Positions 1 to 8,867 of a DNA stretch of 64,000 bases are shown piece by piece. Within the stretch, counting starts at the first letter, position 1; each line of letters opens with the position of its first letter. Made by a program: the position numbers and the translations under genes. The DNA is from Candidatus Thiodiazotropha endoloripes (GTDB lineage Bacteria; Pseudomonadota; Gammaproteobacteria; Chromatiales; Chromatiaceae): the NCBI GenBank assembly GCA_001709035.1, contig LVKA01000021.1, positions 124,001 to 188,000 of the forward strand, written 5' to 3'. The notes beneath the pieces were generated by a model that made no database searches, was not told where the DNA came from, and worked only from the letters and a program-made list of their open reading frames with translations.

Positions 1-667
1 CAATACAAATAGTTACCAACTCCTCTAACTTAAGTTCAGCCGTTCCTATGTAAACACTCGCTTTTATAGTTTGATTCTTTGTTGCTTCTTGAAAAGAGTT
101 TAAATTTACTATTCTTTTGCTCTGTACCTCTAGTGTTTCTTCCTTTATATATCTTTCTATGGTAGCCGGTGAAATGATAAAGCTAAACGTTAATTCGTCT
201 ACTAGAACCTTTATGATAAGAGCGCCTGAAGCCAATCTATCAGCATCTTGTGGGTAATTTTTGTCAGTCGTAATAAATGGTATATTCTCGTAAGGGATGT
301 CATTTCCTGATAGTAATCGTCGACCAAGTTCTACAAGTGATTGTAAAGCTGCATCGCTGATAATCTCGGAAGACAATGACCAAGATGCACTCTCTTGTGG
401 CAGCTCTGTAAGAATAGCGCCAAACTGATTCAATTTACTGGTTGCAACTAAACAACACCAGTTATCATCTAGCCAATTAATCATCTTCAATGATTTAAGT
501 GGAGTATGGGTCTTTCGGTATTCAGATAATGTTTCGAGAGACACTAATTTTACATTGCTATTATCAGGCAACCATTCTAAACCCCAATCGTTGAGTATAG
601 AATCGAATGCCTGGAAGAGTTGATCTTTTATTCTAACTCCGAGTAAACGATAAGGTTTGCAGTTCAT
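1..667 (-). CDS. FliM/FliN-like C-ring protein (SpoA domain), partial
   Basis: An open frame begins at the ATG at 667, which overlaps the flgE stop (ATGA), and runs off the left window edge after 222 codons, so the C-terminus is missing. The last visible residues (KASVYIGTAELKLEEL) have the look of the beginning of a SpoA domain, the fold shared by FliM, FliN and type III secretion SctQ proteins that build the cytoplasmic C-ring. The preceding 190 residues are not conserved enough to recognise and do not clearly show the FliM CheY-binding start or CheC-like middle, so the arrangement may be closer to SctQ/HrcQ. It follows flgE with a 4-base overlap and is probably translationally coupled. The SpoA assignment rests on a short stretch plus operon context. 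Confidence 0.6.
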   Translation of the reverse strand, partial: MNCKPYRLLGVRIKDQLFQAFDSILNDWGLEWLPDNSNVKLVSLETLSEYRKTHTPLKSLKMINWLDDNWCCLVATSKLNQFGAILTELPQESASWSLSSEIISDAALQSLVELGRRLLSGNDIPYENIPFITTDKNYPQDADRLASGALIIKVLVDELTFSFIISPATIERYIKEETLEVQSKRIVNLNSFQEATKNQTIKASVYIGTAELKLEELVTICI

Positions 668-1866
668 CGCGAGCCCCGACCCATATCGAGAAGTTGTTGC
701 ATCATTTCATTTGCAGTAGTTAATATCTGTGAAGATCCTTGAAAACCACGTTGCATGATGATCAGATCTGTAAATTCTAACGTTAAGTCAACATTAGATA
801 ACTCTAGGCTTTTTTCGACAATTTCACCCATTACTCCCTGTAAGGGGGTATCGATAGTCGGCTCATTGCCCTCTCCGGATAAGAAGAGGCCGCTGCCAAT
901 TTGCCGAAGTGCCTGAATGTCGTCGAACCATGCTAGGGCTAATTGTGTACTTTCATCATCCTTACCATTTGAATATTCTGCTGTAAGCGTGCCATCACGA
1001 TCGAATCCTAGTTGAATAAGTGATCCGCTCGGATAACCATCTTGAGAGTCAACCTTCAACTCCGAGTTTTCTCCTGTAGCAAATGAAGTAACACCTGTAA
1101 AACTTCCTGGTTCTCCAAAATTCAAAAGAATATCTGTAGAATTCACACCCTCCGGTGAAAACTCGAAGCTATACCGATTAAATCCGTCATCCGGTGAACC
1201 ATCAGCTTGAAATCTAATTTCTCCACCACTTGCAATTTCCGTGTCCTGCTCATTTGTTACAGTAACACGCCAACTACCTTCGTCGTTCGTGAACGTTAGA
1301 TTTATGGTATGTGCGGCCCCTAATGCATCAAATATTTCGACATTGTTTACGACATGTTCTACTGCTTCTGAAGATAGATTGTTTGTTAGAACTATTTCAG
1401 TTGTAGCTTGAGGACGATTATTTCCTAATGCATCAACATTAATATCTACTAATTCACCATCTTCGAAACCGGCAACTCTTGCTTGATTTGTACGGCCAAC
1501 CAAATACCCTTCTTCATCGATTTCGAATTGACCTGCGCGTGTGTAATAGGTATCACTACCATCACGTAAAATAAAAAAACCGTTGCCATCTATTGCGATA
1601 TCAGTTGAATTACCAGTTTGGCTAATCTCACCTTGCCCTTCTCGCATAACAGTTCTATCACCTGTAACACCATTTCCAATTTCACTGCCTGGATTATTCA
1701 TCCCCGATTCAGATGTCATGCGGTAGTTATAGAATAGATCCTGAAAAAGTAGGTCATTTGCTTTATAACCAGGAGTGTTCAGATTTGAAACATTGTTGCT
1801 AATAACATCCAACCCGCGTGAAAATGTCATCATACCGGTCAAGCCTGTGTAAACTGATCCAAACAT
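664..1866 (-). CDS. flgE: Flagellar hook protein FlgE
   Basis: This 400-residue protein is the main subunit of the hook. The N-terminus (MFGSVYTGLTGMMTFSRGLDVISNNVSNLNTPGYK) carries the rod/hook signature with the NNVSNLNTPGYK helix, and the C-terminus (SLELSNVDLTLEFTDLIIMQRGFQGSSQILTTANEMMQQLL) is the matching terminal helix that packs with it in the hook. The middle contains the usual flagellar basal-body FlgE beta domains with DGNGFFILRDG. Its length is normal for FlgE. It lies 18 bases after flgD, the hook-cap gene, which is the typical order, and overlaps the following SpoA gene by 4 bases. Presence of a real hook gene argues that the apparatus extends outside the cell. Confidence 0.93.
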   Translation of the reverse strand: MFGSVYTGLTGMMTFSRGLDVISNNVSNLNTPGYKANDLLFQDLFYNYRMTSESGMNNPGSEIGNGVTGDRTVMREGQGEISQTGNSTDIAIDGNGFFILRDGSDTYYTRAGQFEIDEEGYLVGRTNQARVAGFEDGELVDINVDALGNNRPQATTEIVLTNNLSSEAVEHVVNNVEIFDALGAAHTINLTFTNDEGSWRVTVTNEQDTEIASGGEIRFQADGSPDDGFNRYSFEFSPEGVNSTDILLNFGEPGSFTGVTSFATGENSELKVDSQDGYPSGSLIQLGFDRDGTLTAEYSNGKDDESTQLALAWFDDIQALRQIGSGLFLSGEGNEPTIDTPLQGVMGEIVEKSLELSNVDLTLEFTDLIIMQRGFQGSSQILTTANEMMQQLLDMGRGSR

Positions 1867-1884
1867 AATAACGACCTCTTATAT

Positions 1885-2292
1885 TTATCTAACCTGGATA
1901 ATTTGTGAAAGCGCAATATTAGTTAAAAATTGCTCTTCACCTACTTTGACTGTGAACAACGGGCTACCTTGTACAAATGCAACTGATGTAACCTCTCCAG
2001 AAACACTACCACTCTCAGTTACCACCTCGACCGCTTTTCCTAACAATCCTAATGCTTGATTCCCCATCTGCATAACAAGAAGTGAATTCAGGTTTTCATT
2101 AGATTGTCGTGTTTGCTCTAAGCTAGCAAATTGTGCAAATTGCGCAATAAACTCTTGATTATCCATAGGCTTTAATGGATCTTGGTATGTCAATTGAGTA
2201 AGTAGAATTTTTAAAAAATCCTCTTGACCCAAACTTGCTCTCTGAATGTCCTGAGTTTGACTACCAATATTTGCACCTATACTTTCAACCAT
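1885..2292 (-). CDS. flgD: Flagellar hook assembly scaffold FlgD, short form
   Basis: This 135-residue protein matches the N-terminal half of FlgD, the cap that guides hook polymerisation. The conserved core QEDFLKILLTQLTYQDPLKP, then NQEFIAQFAQFASLEQ, is unmistakable. The usual FlgD continues for another 80-100 residues with an Ig/FN3-like domain; here only a short beta-rich tail (VVTESGSVSGEVTSVAFVQGSPLFTV) remains, so it is a reduced form. It sits between the FliK-position gene and flgE. Identity is firm. The consequence of the missing outer domain for hook assembly is not known from the sequence. Confidence 0.9.
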   Translation of the reverse strand: MVESIGANIGSQTQDIQRASLGQEDFLKILLTQLTYQDPLKPMDNQEFIAQFAQFASLEQTRQSNENLNSLLVMQMGNQALGLLGKAVEVVTESGSVSGEVTSVAFVQGSPLFTVKVGEEQFLTNIALSQIIQVR

Positions 2293-2306
2293 TTTACTAG
2301 TCCTAT

Positions 2307-3002
2307 TCAGTAAGTCCTATTAATAGGAGAATTTTCCGTACGAACGCTGACTGGTTCAGAAGTAACTCCATGAGTTGAGTTAATAACGACGTTGCCATTA
2401 AGCTTCAGTCTTGTTAAGTATAATCCCTGTTTTGCGAGATCATTTTTTATGTTTTCCAAAAGCTCTATTGCTCTCTTGCTTTTAATTGCTTTGTCCCGCA
2501 AAGCGATCTCAACACAGCCCTCATGCCGGTAAATATGCATGTTCTTTGTGGTCGGCTTCTTGTACTGCAAATAGGTATTAATATAACTCTGTGTTGTAGT
2601 TGTCTGTTTGCCGATTACAGTAGTACGTTTAAGCACGGTCTCGCTACTATTGTTGATTAGGAGACTATTCTTACTAGCCAACTGAACTCTTGCATTTACA
2701 GTTTTAGTTTCTCCGCTGCTGGCTGTATAGGTGGTAATGTATTGCTTATTTACCTTTCTCAAACCAGGTGTTTCGATACTATCGTAACCAAGCGAATTGA
2801 TATCTGTAGTTGATAATTTACCAGCTTCTTTTGCTTTATCAGAATCAGATCTAAAATCGAGCGATTGATAAGCTTGCCAGTTTTCTAACTGTGATTTTTC
2901 CCATTGTAACCGCCACTCAAAACGTCGAGCCTGATCAAATGATGAGTTTAACTTATTCTCCTCATTATTTGATGGATTAGTAAGATTCACAATTTCAATC
3001 AT
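2307..3002 (-). CDS. Probable FliK-like hook-length control protein (divergent)
   Basis: This 231-residue hydrophilic protein is not recognisable along most of its length. It occupies the place between fliJ and flgD where fliK normally lies. The C-terminal third (IYRHEGCVEIALRDKAI, then KNDLAKQGLYLTRLKLNG) resembles the secretion-specificity-switch domain of FliK, where a short beta segment is followed by a helix and a LxxLxLNG strand. The first 120 residues are polar and rich in Ser, Asn and Gln, as in FliK molecular-ruler regions, but the protein is much shorter than a typical FliK of 350-450 residues. The ATG overlaps the fliJ stop. The function is inferred from position and a weak C-terminal likeness; it could be another type III accessory protein. 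Confidence 0.45.
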   Translation of the reverse strand: MIEIVNLTNPSNNEENKLNSSFDQARRFEWRLQWEKSQLENWQAYQSLDFRSDSDKAKEAGKLSTTDINSLGYDSIETPGLRKVNKQYITTYTASSGETKTVNARVQLASKNSLLINNSSETVLKRTTVIGKQTTTTQSYINTYLQYKKPTTKNMHIYRHEGCVEIALRDKAIKSKRAIELLENIKNDLAKQGLYLTRLKLNGNVVINSTHGVTSEPVSVRTENSPINRTY

Positions 3003-3457
3003 GATAAAATCTCGTCTCTATGTAACCACTCTTCGTCCTGCTGTTTCTGTTCCTTATTAGCTATTTCTGTTGAGATAATCTGCTTCTCACGTTCACGTAA
3101 ATTGTCTATACCACGCAAGGTGAGATTTTGTAAAGCGATACTGCTCTTTATTTTATCGCATTTTGTTTTGGCAAATTCATACTGCCGTTTATTATTGTGT
3201 TGAATATCTGCTTTTTGCTTAAGAACCGAAACAGTCATTATATAGTCGTTAAGTGATAAGGTCTTACCTGCACTTGAAAATGAGTGAAGTGTTTCTTCTA
3301 ACTTCTCAATCTCTAGTTCTAATTCATTTATATTTTTTTCGATTTTACCAAGTTTACGGTCAGCCTCTTTATGCTGTACTAAAGTAGAGTCCAACTCTGC
3401 ATTTTTAAGTACGCTTATTTTATCTAGTGCAAACAACTTTCTTTTAAGTGTATTCAT
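2999..3457 (-). CDS. fliJ: Flagellar export protein FliJ-like coiled coil
   Basis: This 152-residue protein is almost entirely charged helix (repeated K/E/L heptads, for example KLGKIEKNINELELEIEKLEETL) and begins directly at the fliI stop. FliJ is the coiled-coil stalk that docks on the FliI ATPase ring and contacts FlhA; size (about 145-150 residues), composition and position downstream of fliI fit. Sequence identity of FliJ proteins is always low, so this rests on position, length and coiled-coil character. It overlaps the following FliK-position gene by 4 bases. In type III secretion terms it would be the SctO equivalent. Confidence 0.7.
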   Translation of the reverse strand: MNTLKRKLFALDKISVLKNAELDSTLVQHKEADRKLGKIEKNINELELEIEKLEETLHSFSSAGKTLSLNDYIMTVSVLKQKADIQHNNKRQYEFAKTKCDKIKSSIALQNLTLRGIDNLREREKQIISTEIANKEQKQQDEEWLHRDEILS

Positions 3458-4797
3458 TACTGAAGTCCAATACTGCTATTTTTTGTAGACACTAACTGAT
3501 GCAACATCTTATAGGCCTCATCGCGTGAGCCAGCCTCATCAAACTCCTGTCTCAGAAAACTATTGATATCCGGAATTTTCTGTATTGCACGATCTAAGAG
3601 AGGATTACTACCCTCTTTATATGCACCGATTTCTATCATATCCTTGGAATTCTCATAACTATTGAGTAGCTCTATTAGAGAGAGTGCATCCTCTCTTTCA
3701 TTAGATTTAGTTAAATGCCTAAAAAGACGACTATTACTCTGTAGTAAATCTATCGATGGATAGTGACCACGATTGGATAAATCTCTTGAAAGCACAATAC
3801 TACCATCTAAGATCGCCCGAATACTGTCAGAAACCGGGTCGTTTATATCGTCTCCTTCGACCAACACAGTATAAAACGCAGTTATAGACCCGCCACCTTG
3901 ATCTGTGCCACCTCTTTCAAGTAAACGAGGTAGCAGCGCGAAAACTGAAGGTGTATAACCACGTGCTGTTGGAGGTTCACCCGCAGCGAGCCCGATCTCT
4001 CGTTGAGCCATCGCAAAGCGTGTTATGGAATCCATGGTAAGTACAACATCTTTGCCCTGATCACGATAATATTCAGCGATTGCTGTGGCAGTAAATGCTG
4101 CATGTGCCCTTACCAAAGCAGGTTGATCCGATGTGGCTACAATAACAATACTTCGTTTGAGACCGGACTCACCGAGGTTTAGCTCTATAAAATCTAGTAC
4201 TTCCCTTCCACGCTCTCCAATTAATGCAATGACATTTATGTCCGCATTCATTTGTCTTGAAATCATACCCAACAGAGTACTCTTACCAACACCGCTACCG
4301 GCAAAAATACCAACCCTTTGCCCCCTACCAACAGTTAATAGGGTATCTATTGAACGTACACCAGTCTCTAACACTCGATCTATTCTTGGCCGCTGAAGTG
4401 GATTCATTGGTTCGGCATACAACGGATAAGCTTTCTGGCAGTGTTCTATCGGCTTTCCATCGAGTGGATTCCCGAAGGCATCTATGACACGCCCCAGTAG
4501 TTGGTCGCCAACCGGTATATCGACAGTTTTGCCAGATGCAACCACTTCACTTCCGACGCCGATACCTCTGGTTTCTCCATATGTCATTAACAGGACCTTG
4601 CCTTCTTTTATCCCGATAACTTCTGCAGGTATTGGCTTGGTGTGATATTTTGAATAAATATCACAACGCTCGCCATGAAATGCTTCCGGTCCGGTCGATT
4701 CCAAAACTAACCCGTAAAAGTGTTCAACATGGCCTATCCGTTGAGTAAACTTGGTGTTTTTAATTGCCTGCACGTACTGCTGTAGATTAGAAGTCAT
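3457..4797 (-). CDS. fliI: Flagellum-specific ATPase FliI
   Basis: This 446-residue ATPase powers substrate unfolding and release at the flagellar export gate. Walker A is GSGVGKST at residues 167-174; the Walker B region is VVLTMDSITRFAMAQREIGL; the adjacent GEPPTARGYTPSVFALLPRLLERGG is characteristic of the FliI/SctN family and distinguishes it from F1 ATPase beta. Length is normal. It overlaps fliH by 4 bases and meets fliJ with a one-base overlap, the usual H-I-J order. All catalytic motifs are intact, so an active export system is expected. Confidence 0.96.
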   Translation of the reverse strand: MTSNLQQYVQAIKNTKFTQRIGHVEHFYGLVLESTGPEAFHGERCDIYSKYHTKPIPAEVIGIKEGKVLLMTYGETRGIGVGSEVVASGKTVDIPVGDQLLGRVIDAFGNPLDGKPIEHCQKAYPLYAEPMNPLQRPRIDRVLETGVRSIDTLLTVGRGQRVGIFAGSGVGKSTLLGMISRQMNADINVIALIGERGREVLDFIELNLGESGLKRSIVIVATSDQPALVRAHAAFTATAIAEYYRDQGKDVVLTMDSITRFAMAQREIGLAAGEPPTARGYTPSVFALLPRLLERGGTDQGGGSITAFYTVLVEGDDINDPVSDSIRAILDGSIVLSRDLSNRGHYPSIDLLQSNSRLFRHLTKSNEREDALSLIELLNSYENSKDMIEIGAYKEGSNPLLDRAIQKIPDINSFLRQEFDEAGSRDEAYKMLHQLVSTKNSSIGLQ

Positions 4798-5573
4798 AGC
4801 TCTAATTCTGATTTTCTACGGTTGGCAATTTCGAGTACGCAATTCTGAAATATTCTCATCTGAACATCCAAACGGGCATCTAGACCACCCATTGGTGTCT
4901 GTACTATGCAGCCACCTGTTTCTATACGTTCATCTTCTACTATTTGTACCCCTTTGCCGAACTGCTTATTTATAATATCTACTGGTATCGAATCTATTAG
5001 CTGCTTATCACTGGGAGATAAACATATTGCTATGTTTTCCTTGCGTGATATCTGCTTAATAGATTGCCTAATGGCAGCGATCACGAATTCCGGTTCAATC
5101 AGAACTTCTCCAAGCACTTTGGTAACAGCAGAGAATACAACTTCTGCGATGTCATCCTCTGCCAATTTGAGTAACCCTGTACGTGTACTCGAAAGGCTGT
5201 TTATGAGCGTAGTTATTTGCGCCGCCTGTTTTTCGAACAAACTACGCCCCTCTTCCTGGCCTGCTTCGTAGCCAGTTTTATGGCCATGGTCTTGTGCCTT
5301 ACGTTGTATCAGTTCTATATCACGCTCTAAATCCAATAGTTTCTGTTGTGTTAATTCTGCTTTATCTTGCGACTGCTTTAACGCTGCCTCCAACTCTTCA
5401 CGTGCCTTTGATGAAGCTCGTAGGTCAGCTTTCCATCTCATTGAGTCGTTATTGGCAGTCGTTTGTGCGACATTTTCTGAAATATCTTTCTGTGTCGAGC
5501 TTTCTTTAGGAGCCTCTTCCCCAACTTTTCTACGACGTTCAGAAATTTGGGCAGATTTGATCAACGACGCCAT
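4794..5573 (-). CDS. fliH: Flagellar assembly protein FliH
   Basis: This 259-residue protein is the regulator/stator of the FliI ATPase and links it to the C-ring. The N-terminal half is polar, followed by a long charged helix (residues about 55-100), then GYEAGQEEGRSLFEKQAAQI, a GxxxG-like helix typical of FliH, and a C-terminal domain with EPEFVIAAIRQSIKQI and a conserved ending (ERIETGGCIVQTPMGGLDARLDVQM) that is diagnostic of the FliH/SctL family. It overlaps fliI by 4 bases and the FliG-like gene by 13 bases. Confidence 0.9.
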   Translation of the reverse strand: MASLIKSAQISERRRKVGEEAPKESSTQKDISENVAQTTANNDSMRWKADLRASSKAREELEAALKQSQDKAELTQQKLLDLERDIELIQRKAQDHGHKTGYEAGQEEGRSLFEKQAAQITTLINSLSSTRTGLLKLAEDDIAEVVFSAVTKVLGEVLIEPEFVIAAIRQSIKQISRKENIAICLSPSDKQLIDSIPVDIINKQFGKGVQIVEDERIETGGCIVQTPMGGLDARLDVQMRIFQNCVLEIANRRKSELEL

Positions 5574-6121
5574 AGTTTTCTCCAGATAGAACCGTTGACA
5601 CTGTTTTGTGCAGTCTCTAGCGCGATATCAAATTTATTAACTTGTTGTTTAGCTGAAGAGTTTAGTTGCTTGTGTAAAGATAATATCAGTGCGTTTTGTA
5701 CTTTCGTCTTACGTTTTACAAATGGTTTTTCTATTGCATGTAAAACTACTTTACGTTTCTTTATATATTGTGTACTGATATACGCTTGTCGCCATGACCA
5801 GATGCTTAAATTCAAAACCAGCACTACCATTTCAACGGGTAGATGATCTAATAGTTTAAATACAGATTCATGATCGGCTGAATTTATCGCATCGATTGCA
5901 CGAGTGTATTCCGATTCGTTATCAGCTTCGTCGTTGCTTGTTGTGTTTATGGTTATTTCTGGTAACCATGCTGTACCTTCAGGAATACCGAGTTCGGAAA
6001 GCTCAAGTAATTTCTCATTCAGAATATTTCGTTCGCTACTAGTTAAAGAATTGAGTAGCCAATCCCGATCTGACTCGTTCAGTCCATGTAAGTAGAGAGC
6101 CGCCTTACGCATACCATTCAT
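5561..6121 (-). CDS. Short FliG-position protein (FliG-like or SctK-like)
   Basis: This 186-residue protein lies exactly between fliF and fliH, where fliG is found. The start (GMRKAALYLHGLNESDRDWLL) resembles the FliG N-terminal domain that binds FliF (RKAAIL-L-GL). FliG is normally about 330 residues and ends in a domain with the charged torque helix that faces the stator. Here the protein stops early and its C-terminal half is basic (KRKVVLHAIEKPFVKRKTKV) with no recognisable torque helix. It could be a FliG reduced to its scaffold role, or a counterpart of SctK from injectisomes. It overlaps fliF by 4 bases and fliH by 13. The identification is mainly positional. Confidence 0.5.
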   Translation of the reverse strand: MNGMRKAALYLHGLNESDRDWLLNSLTSSERNILNEKLLELSELGIPEGTAWLPEITINTTSNDEADNESEYTRAIDAINSADHESVFKLLDHLPVEMVVLVLNLSIWSWRQAYISTQYIKKRKVVLHAIEKPFVKRKTKVQNALILSLHKQLNSSAKQQVNKFDIALETAQNSVNGSIWRKLWRR

Positions 6122-7626
6122 GCGGACTCTCCTTTTCGATTAATTGCTACCTCATCCGAATTTATCCAAGTTTTCAGTTGCTTAAGTATTTGTTCCCTTT
6201 CAACTACGGCTAGCTGCTTACTTTTTGCTATACGTTTCCTATTACTATTTCTTACGACAAGAATAATAATGATAATCATTGATATTATAAGTAGGACGAG
6301 TACAGTTAATTTGCTTGTATTCGAATGGAAGATATCTGTTAGTATTTGCTCTGGCCTGGATGATTCACTTTCAGTTATTTCAACCGGTAAAGCCTCTTCA
6401 ATAACTTTAGAGTCAGAAATTACTGATCTATTATTTTCAGTGTCTAAAGCATCACCTTGAAAACCACCCTCTGGAAGAGTTTTCTCACTTCTATTTTCAA
6501 AAATTGATTGTTCTGCTGCATGAACTGCGATTACGTCACCTCTCAATGAATCCAGTCCAACCGACATTGATACAAGGTCTTTCACCTGCTGAATCACAGT
6601 TTGTGATGAGTTTTTCGGTACTAAAACACCAATACTAAGACGTTGAATATTACCTGGTGTTGATACGATTTGCTCCACTGACCTTCCGTGTCTATATTCG
6701 ATTTCAGTATCAATTTCACCAACTGATTTTTGCTTTGAGCTCTTTTTAAGTGGTTGTTTACGTGATTCTCTTTTTCTTAATATACTACCGTTATTGGTTG
6801 AACCGGGTAATACTTCTTCTAAAGTGATTTTAGATTGATCAAAATCGAGAGTTACATCAACGCTGACTATTGCCTTTCCAGGCCCGAACGTCTTTTCAAG
6901 AAGACGTACAGATTTCTCGGTTAGGTATTTTTCCACTTCGATCTTCTTTTGTAACCGAGACGTCATTGCAGTAGATGGGTTGTCATCTCCTGATACGATA
7001 CTAAGCGTTTTGCCATATTGATCTACTATTGTTACATCGTTTGCCGCTAAACTTGGAACCGATGCCGACACAAGCCTTTGGATGCCCTCTATTTGGCTGC
7101 TCTCTAAATTAGCACCTGGTTTCAAGAAGATTGTGATAGATGCACTGGATTTTGATTTGTCCTTCTGGAATAAACTTGCTTCTGGCATCACTAAGTGCAC
7201 ACGTGCAAATTTCACTTCTTTCAATGATGTTATGGTCCGAGATAGTTCCCCTTGCATTGCTCGTTGAAAATTAATTCTTTGAGCAAATTCAGTCATCCCA
7301 AATTCTGCCTTATCGAACAGCTCGAATCCGACACCGCCGCTTAATGGCAGTCCATTGCCTAACAGCTTCAGTCGTATTTCATGAAGCTGATCCTGTGGCA
7401 CTAAGATTTTTGATCCATCCCCACCAAGTTTGTAATTAATTTTCATTTTTTCGAGTTCTGAAACTACAGCTGCAGCATCGCTGTGTTCTAAATCGTTGAA
7501 TAGAACGCCCTGCTTACCTTGTAGTAACCACCAAATAGCGAAAGAACTCAATAAAACAATGAAAACAACACCGACTAACAGACCACTTTTTTTTGTAATC
7601 CCAGTGTTATGCCAAGTATCAGTCAT
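6118..7626 (-). CDS. fliF: Flagellar MS-ring protein FliF
   Basis: This 502-residue protein forms the inner-membrane MS ring. It has one N-terminal membrane segment (about residues 15-35, GLLVGVVFIVLLSSFAIWWLL), a periplasmic ring-building region with typical FliF stretches (GGVGFELFDKAEFGMTEFAQ, RAMQGELSRTI, VKFARVHLVMPE), and a second membrane segment near residues 437-457. A short cytoplasmic tail ends in a helix (REQILKQLKTWIN) of the type that binds FliG. It is slightly shorter than the usual 540-570. It starts 44 bases after fliE and overlaps the FliG-like gene by 4. Confidence 0.95.
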   Translation of the reverse strand: MTDTWHNTGITKKSGLLVGVVFIVLLSSFAIWWLLQGKQGVLFNDLEHSDAAAVVSELEKMKINYKLGGDGSKILVPQDQLHEIRLKLLGNGLPLSGGVGFELFDKAEFGMTEFAQRINFQRAMQGELSRTITSLKEVKFARVHLVMPEASLFQKDKSKSSASITIFLKPGANLESSQIEGIQRLVSASVPSLAANDVTIVDQYGKTLSIVSGDDNPSTAMTSRLQKKIEVEKYLTEKSVRLLEKTFGPGKAIVSVDVTLDFDQSKITLEEVLPGSTNNGSILRKRESRKQPLKKSSKQKSVGEIDTEIEYRHGRSVEQIVSTPGNIQRLSIGVLVPKNSSQTVIQQVKDLVSMSVGLDSLRGDVIAVHAAEQSIFENRSEKTLPEGGFQGDALDTENNRSVISDSKVIEEALPVEITESESSRPEQILTDIFHSNTSKLTVLVLLIISMIIIIILVVRNSNRKRIAKSKQLAVVEREQILKQLKTWINSDEVAINRKGESA

Positions 7627-7669
7627 CAGAAATATCCCAAACAGTATTTACACATCAATTTATCAAAAC

Positions 7670-7975
7670 TCACAGCTGCATTTTCATGATGTCTTGGTAA
7701 GCTTCAAGTGCTTTGGTTCGTACTTGTAACATAAGATCAAATGATAACTTTGCTTTTTCGAGCGATAGCATTACATGATGGATGTTATTTGTCTCACCAG
7801 TAGCCAGTTTTCTTACTTCGTTTTCTGACTTATTAATCTGACTGTTAAGCTCTGTAATCTGACTTTCAAACCAAGTAGAAAATTCTGTTCCGGTGTTTAA
7901 CTTGTTTGCTCCAAGCTCAGATGCGATTGTCAGGTTCGAACCAGGTTCGACTATTGCCAGTGATTCAATACTCAT
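7670..7975 (-). CDS. fliE: Flagellar hook-basal body adaptor FliE
   Basis: This 101-residue protein joins the MS ring to the proximal rod. The C-terminal half carries the family signature: a helix with NNIHHVMLSLEKAKLSFDL followed by LQVRTKALEAYQDIMKMQL, very close to the canonical LQVRNKLLEAYQEIMRMQV ending. Length is normal. The start overlaps the flgC stop by 4 bases, consistent with the flgB-flgC-fliE order and translational coupling. Confidence 0.93.
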   Translation of the reverse strand: MSIESLAIVEPGSNLTIASELGANKLNTGTEFSTWFESQITELNSQINKSENEVRKLATGETNNIHHVMLSLEKAKLSFDLMLQVRTKALEAYQDIMKMQL

Positions 7976-8418
7976 TGCTGTTTTCCTATTTCTAATGCAC
8001 TTAATGCCATAGATTTTGCAGCATTTAATGCACGCACATTTGCCTCATAGCCACGCACTGCTTCGATCAGAGTAACCATTTCGGATACTGGGTTTATATT
8101 TGGGTAACTAACGAACCCATCACTATTCGCGTGGGGATGTTCTGGCTCAAAAATAAGTCTCGGTTCTACGTTTTGAGGTAATATATCGGTAATCTCCACC
8201 CCACCAGGATATCCGCCGTTCTGCATCAACTGACTCATATGAGTATGGAAACTTGTTATATCTTTGGCTTGTGAGATAACTCTTAGTGGCCGATAAACCC
8301 CACCATCTTCTGTCCGTGTCGTATTGGCATTAGCGAGATTTTGAGCAAGTATATCTAAACGAACTCGCTCCAATGACATTCCTGATGCGCTTATTTCAAA
8401 TGCAGAATAGTAATCCAT
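7972..8418 (-). CDS. flgC: Flagellar basal-body rod protein FlgC
   Basis: This 148-residue proximal rod subunit starts with the expected FxISASGMSLERVRLDILAQNLANANTTRTEDGGVYR pattern (rod signature followed by the FlgC-specific DGG-YR turn) and ends with VSEMVTLIEAVRGYEANVRALNAAKSMALSALEIGK. The central PHANSDGFVSYPNINPVSEM is the FlgC hallmark. Length matches the family. It lies five bases after flgB and overlaps fliE. Confidence 0.95.
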   Translation of the reverse strand: MDYYSAFEISASGMSLERVRLDILAQNLANANTTRTEDGGVYRPLRVISQAKDITSFHTHMSQLMQNGGYPGGVEITDILPQNVEPRLIFEPEHPHANSDGFVSYPNINPVSEMVTLIEAVRGYEANVRALNAAKSMALSALEIGKQQ

Positions 8419-8423
8419 TGCAC

Positions 8424-8813
8424 TTATTTCCCTTCTTTAATCGCCATTTTGACTAGACTTCCAAATTTAGAACGAGCTTCCAAGAGTGCTTTATATTGGA
8501 TTACAGTTTCTGTCAACTCCACCATTTGCTCATCAAGTGAAATTGAATCAGTGTTGATATTCTCAATCAAGTCGCCATTGTGTAGTTTACGTTCGATTGA
8601 TCTTAACTGATGAGTTAACTGCTGTTCCGTAGGAGTATCCAATGTCAAAACAGATGCTTGCTCCAGTATGTTTTCAAAACTAACTTTTTGTGGTTGATAT
8701 CCTGGCGTATTTGCATTAGCTATGTTGTGTGCTATCACTTGTTGACGAAGGGATGCTACGTCTAAAGCAAGGTTGACAAGTTGTGATGTAACACCGCCTA
8801 TATTCTCTATCAT
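8424..8813 (-). CDS. flgB: Flagellar basal-body rod protein FlgB
   Basis: This 129-residue proximal rod subunit has the N-terminal signature LRQQVIAHNIANANTPGYQPQKVSFENIL and a C-terminal helix with SLDEQMVELTETVIQYKALLEARSKFGSLVKMAIKEGK, both typical of FlgB. Length is normal. It follows flgI after a 54-base gap, so here the P-ring gene is transcribed before the proximal rod genes, a different order from the flgBCDEFGHI arrangement of enteric bacteria. Confidence 0.94.
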   Translation of the reverse strand: MIENIGGVTSQLVNLALDVASLRQQVIAHNIANANTPGYQPQKVSFENILEQASVLTLDTPTEQQLTHQLRSIERKLHNGDLIENINTDSISLDEQMVELTETVIQYKALLEARSKFGSLVKMAIKEGK

Positions 8814-8867
8814 GTTGACTCCAGAAGTAATATTCCTTTTAACCAGTATTGACTCTTGGTTATATAA

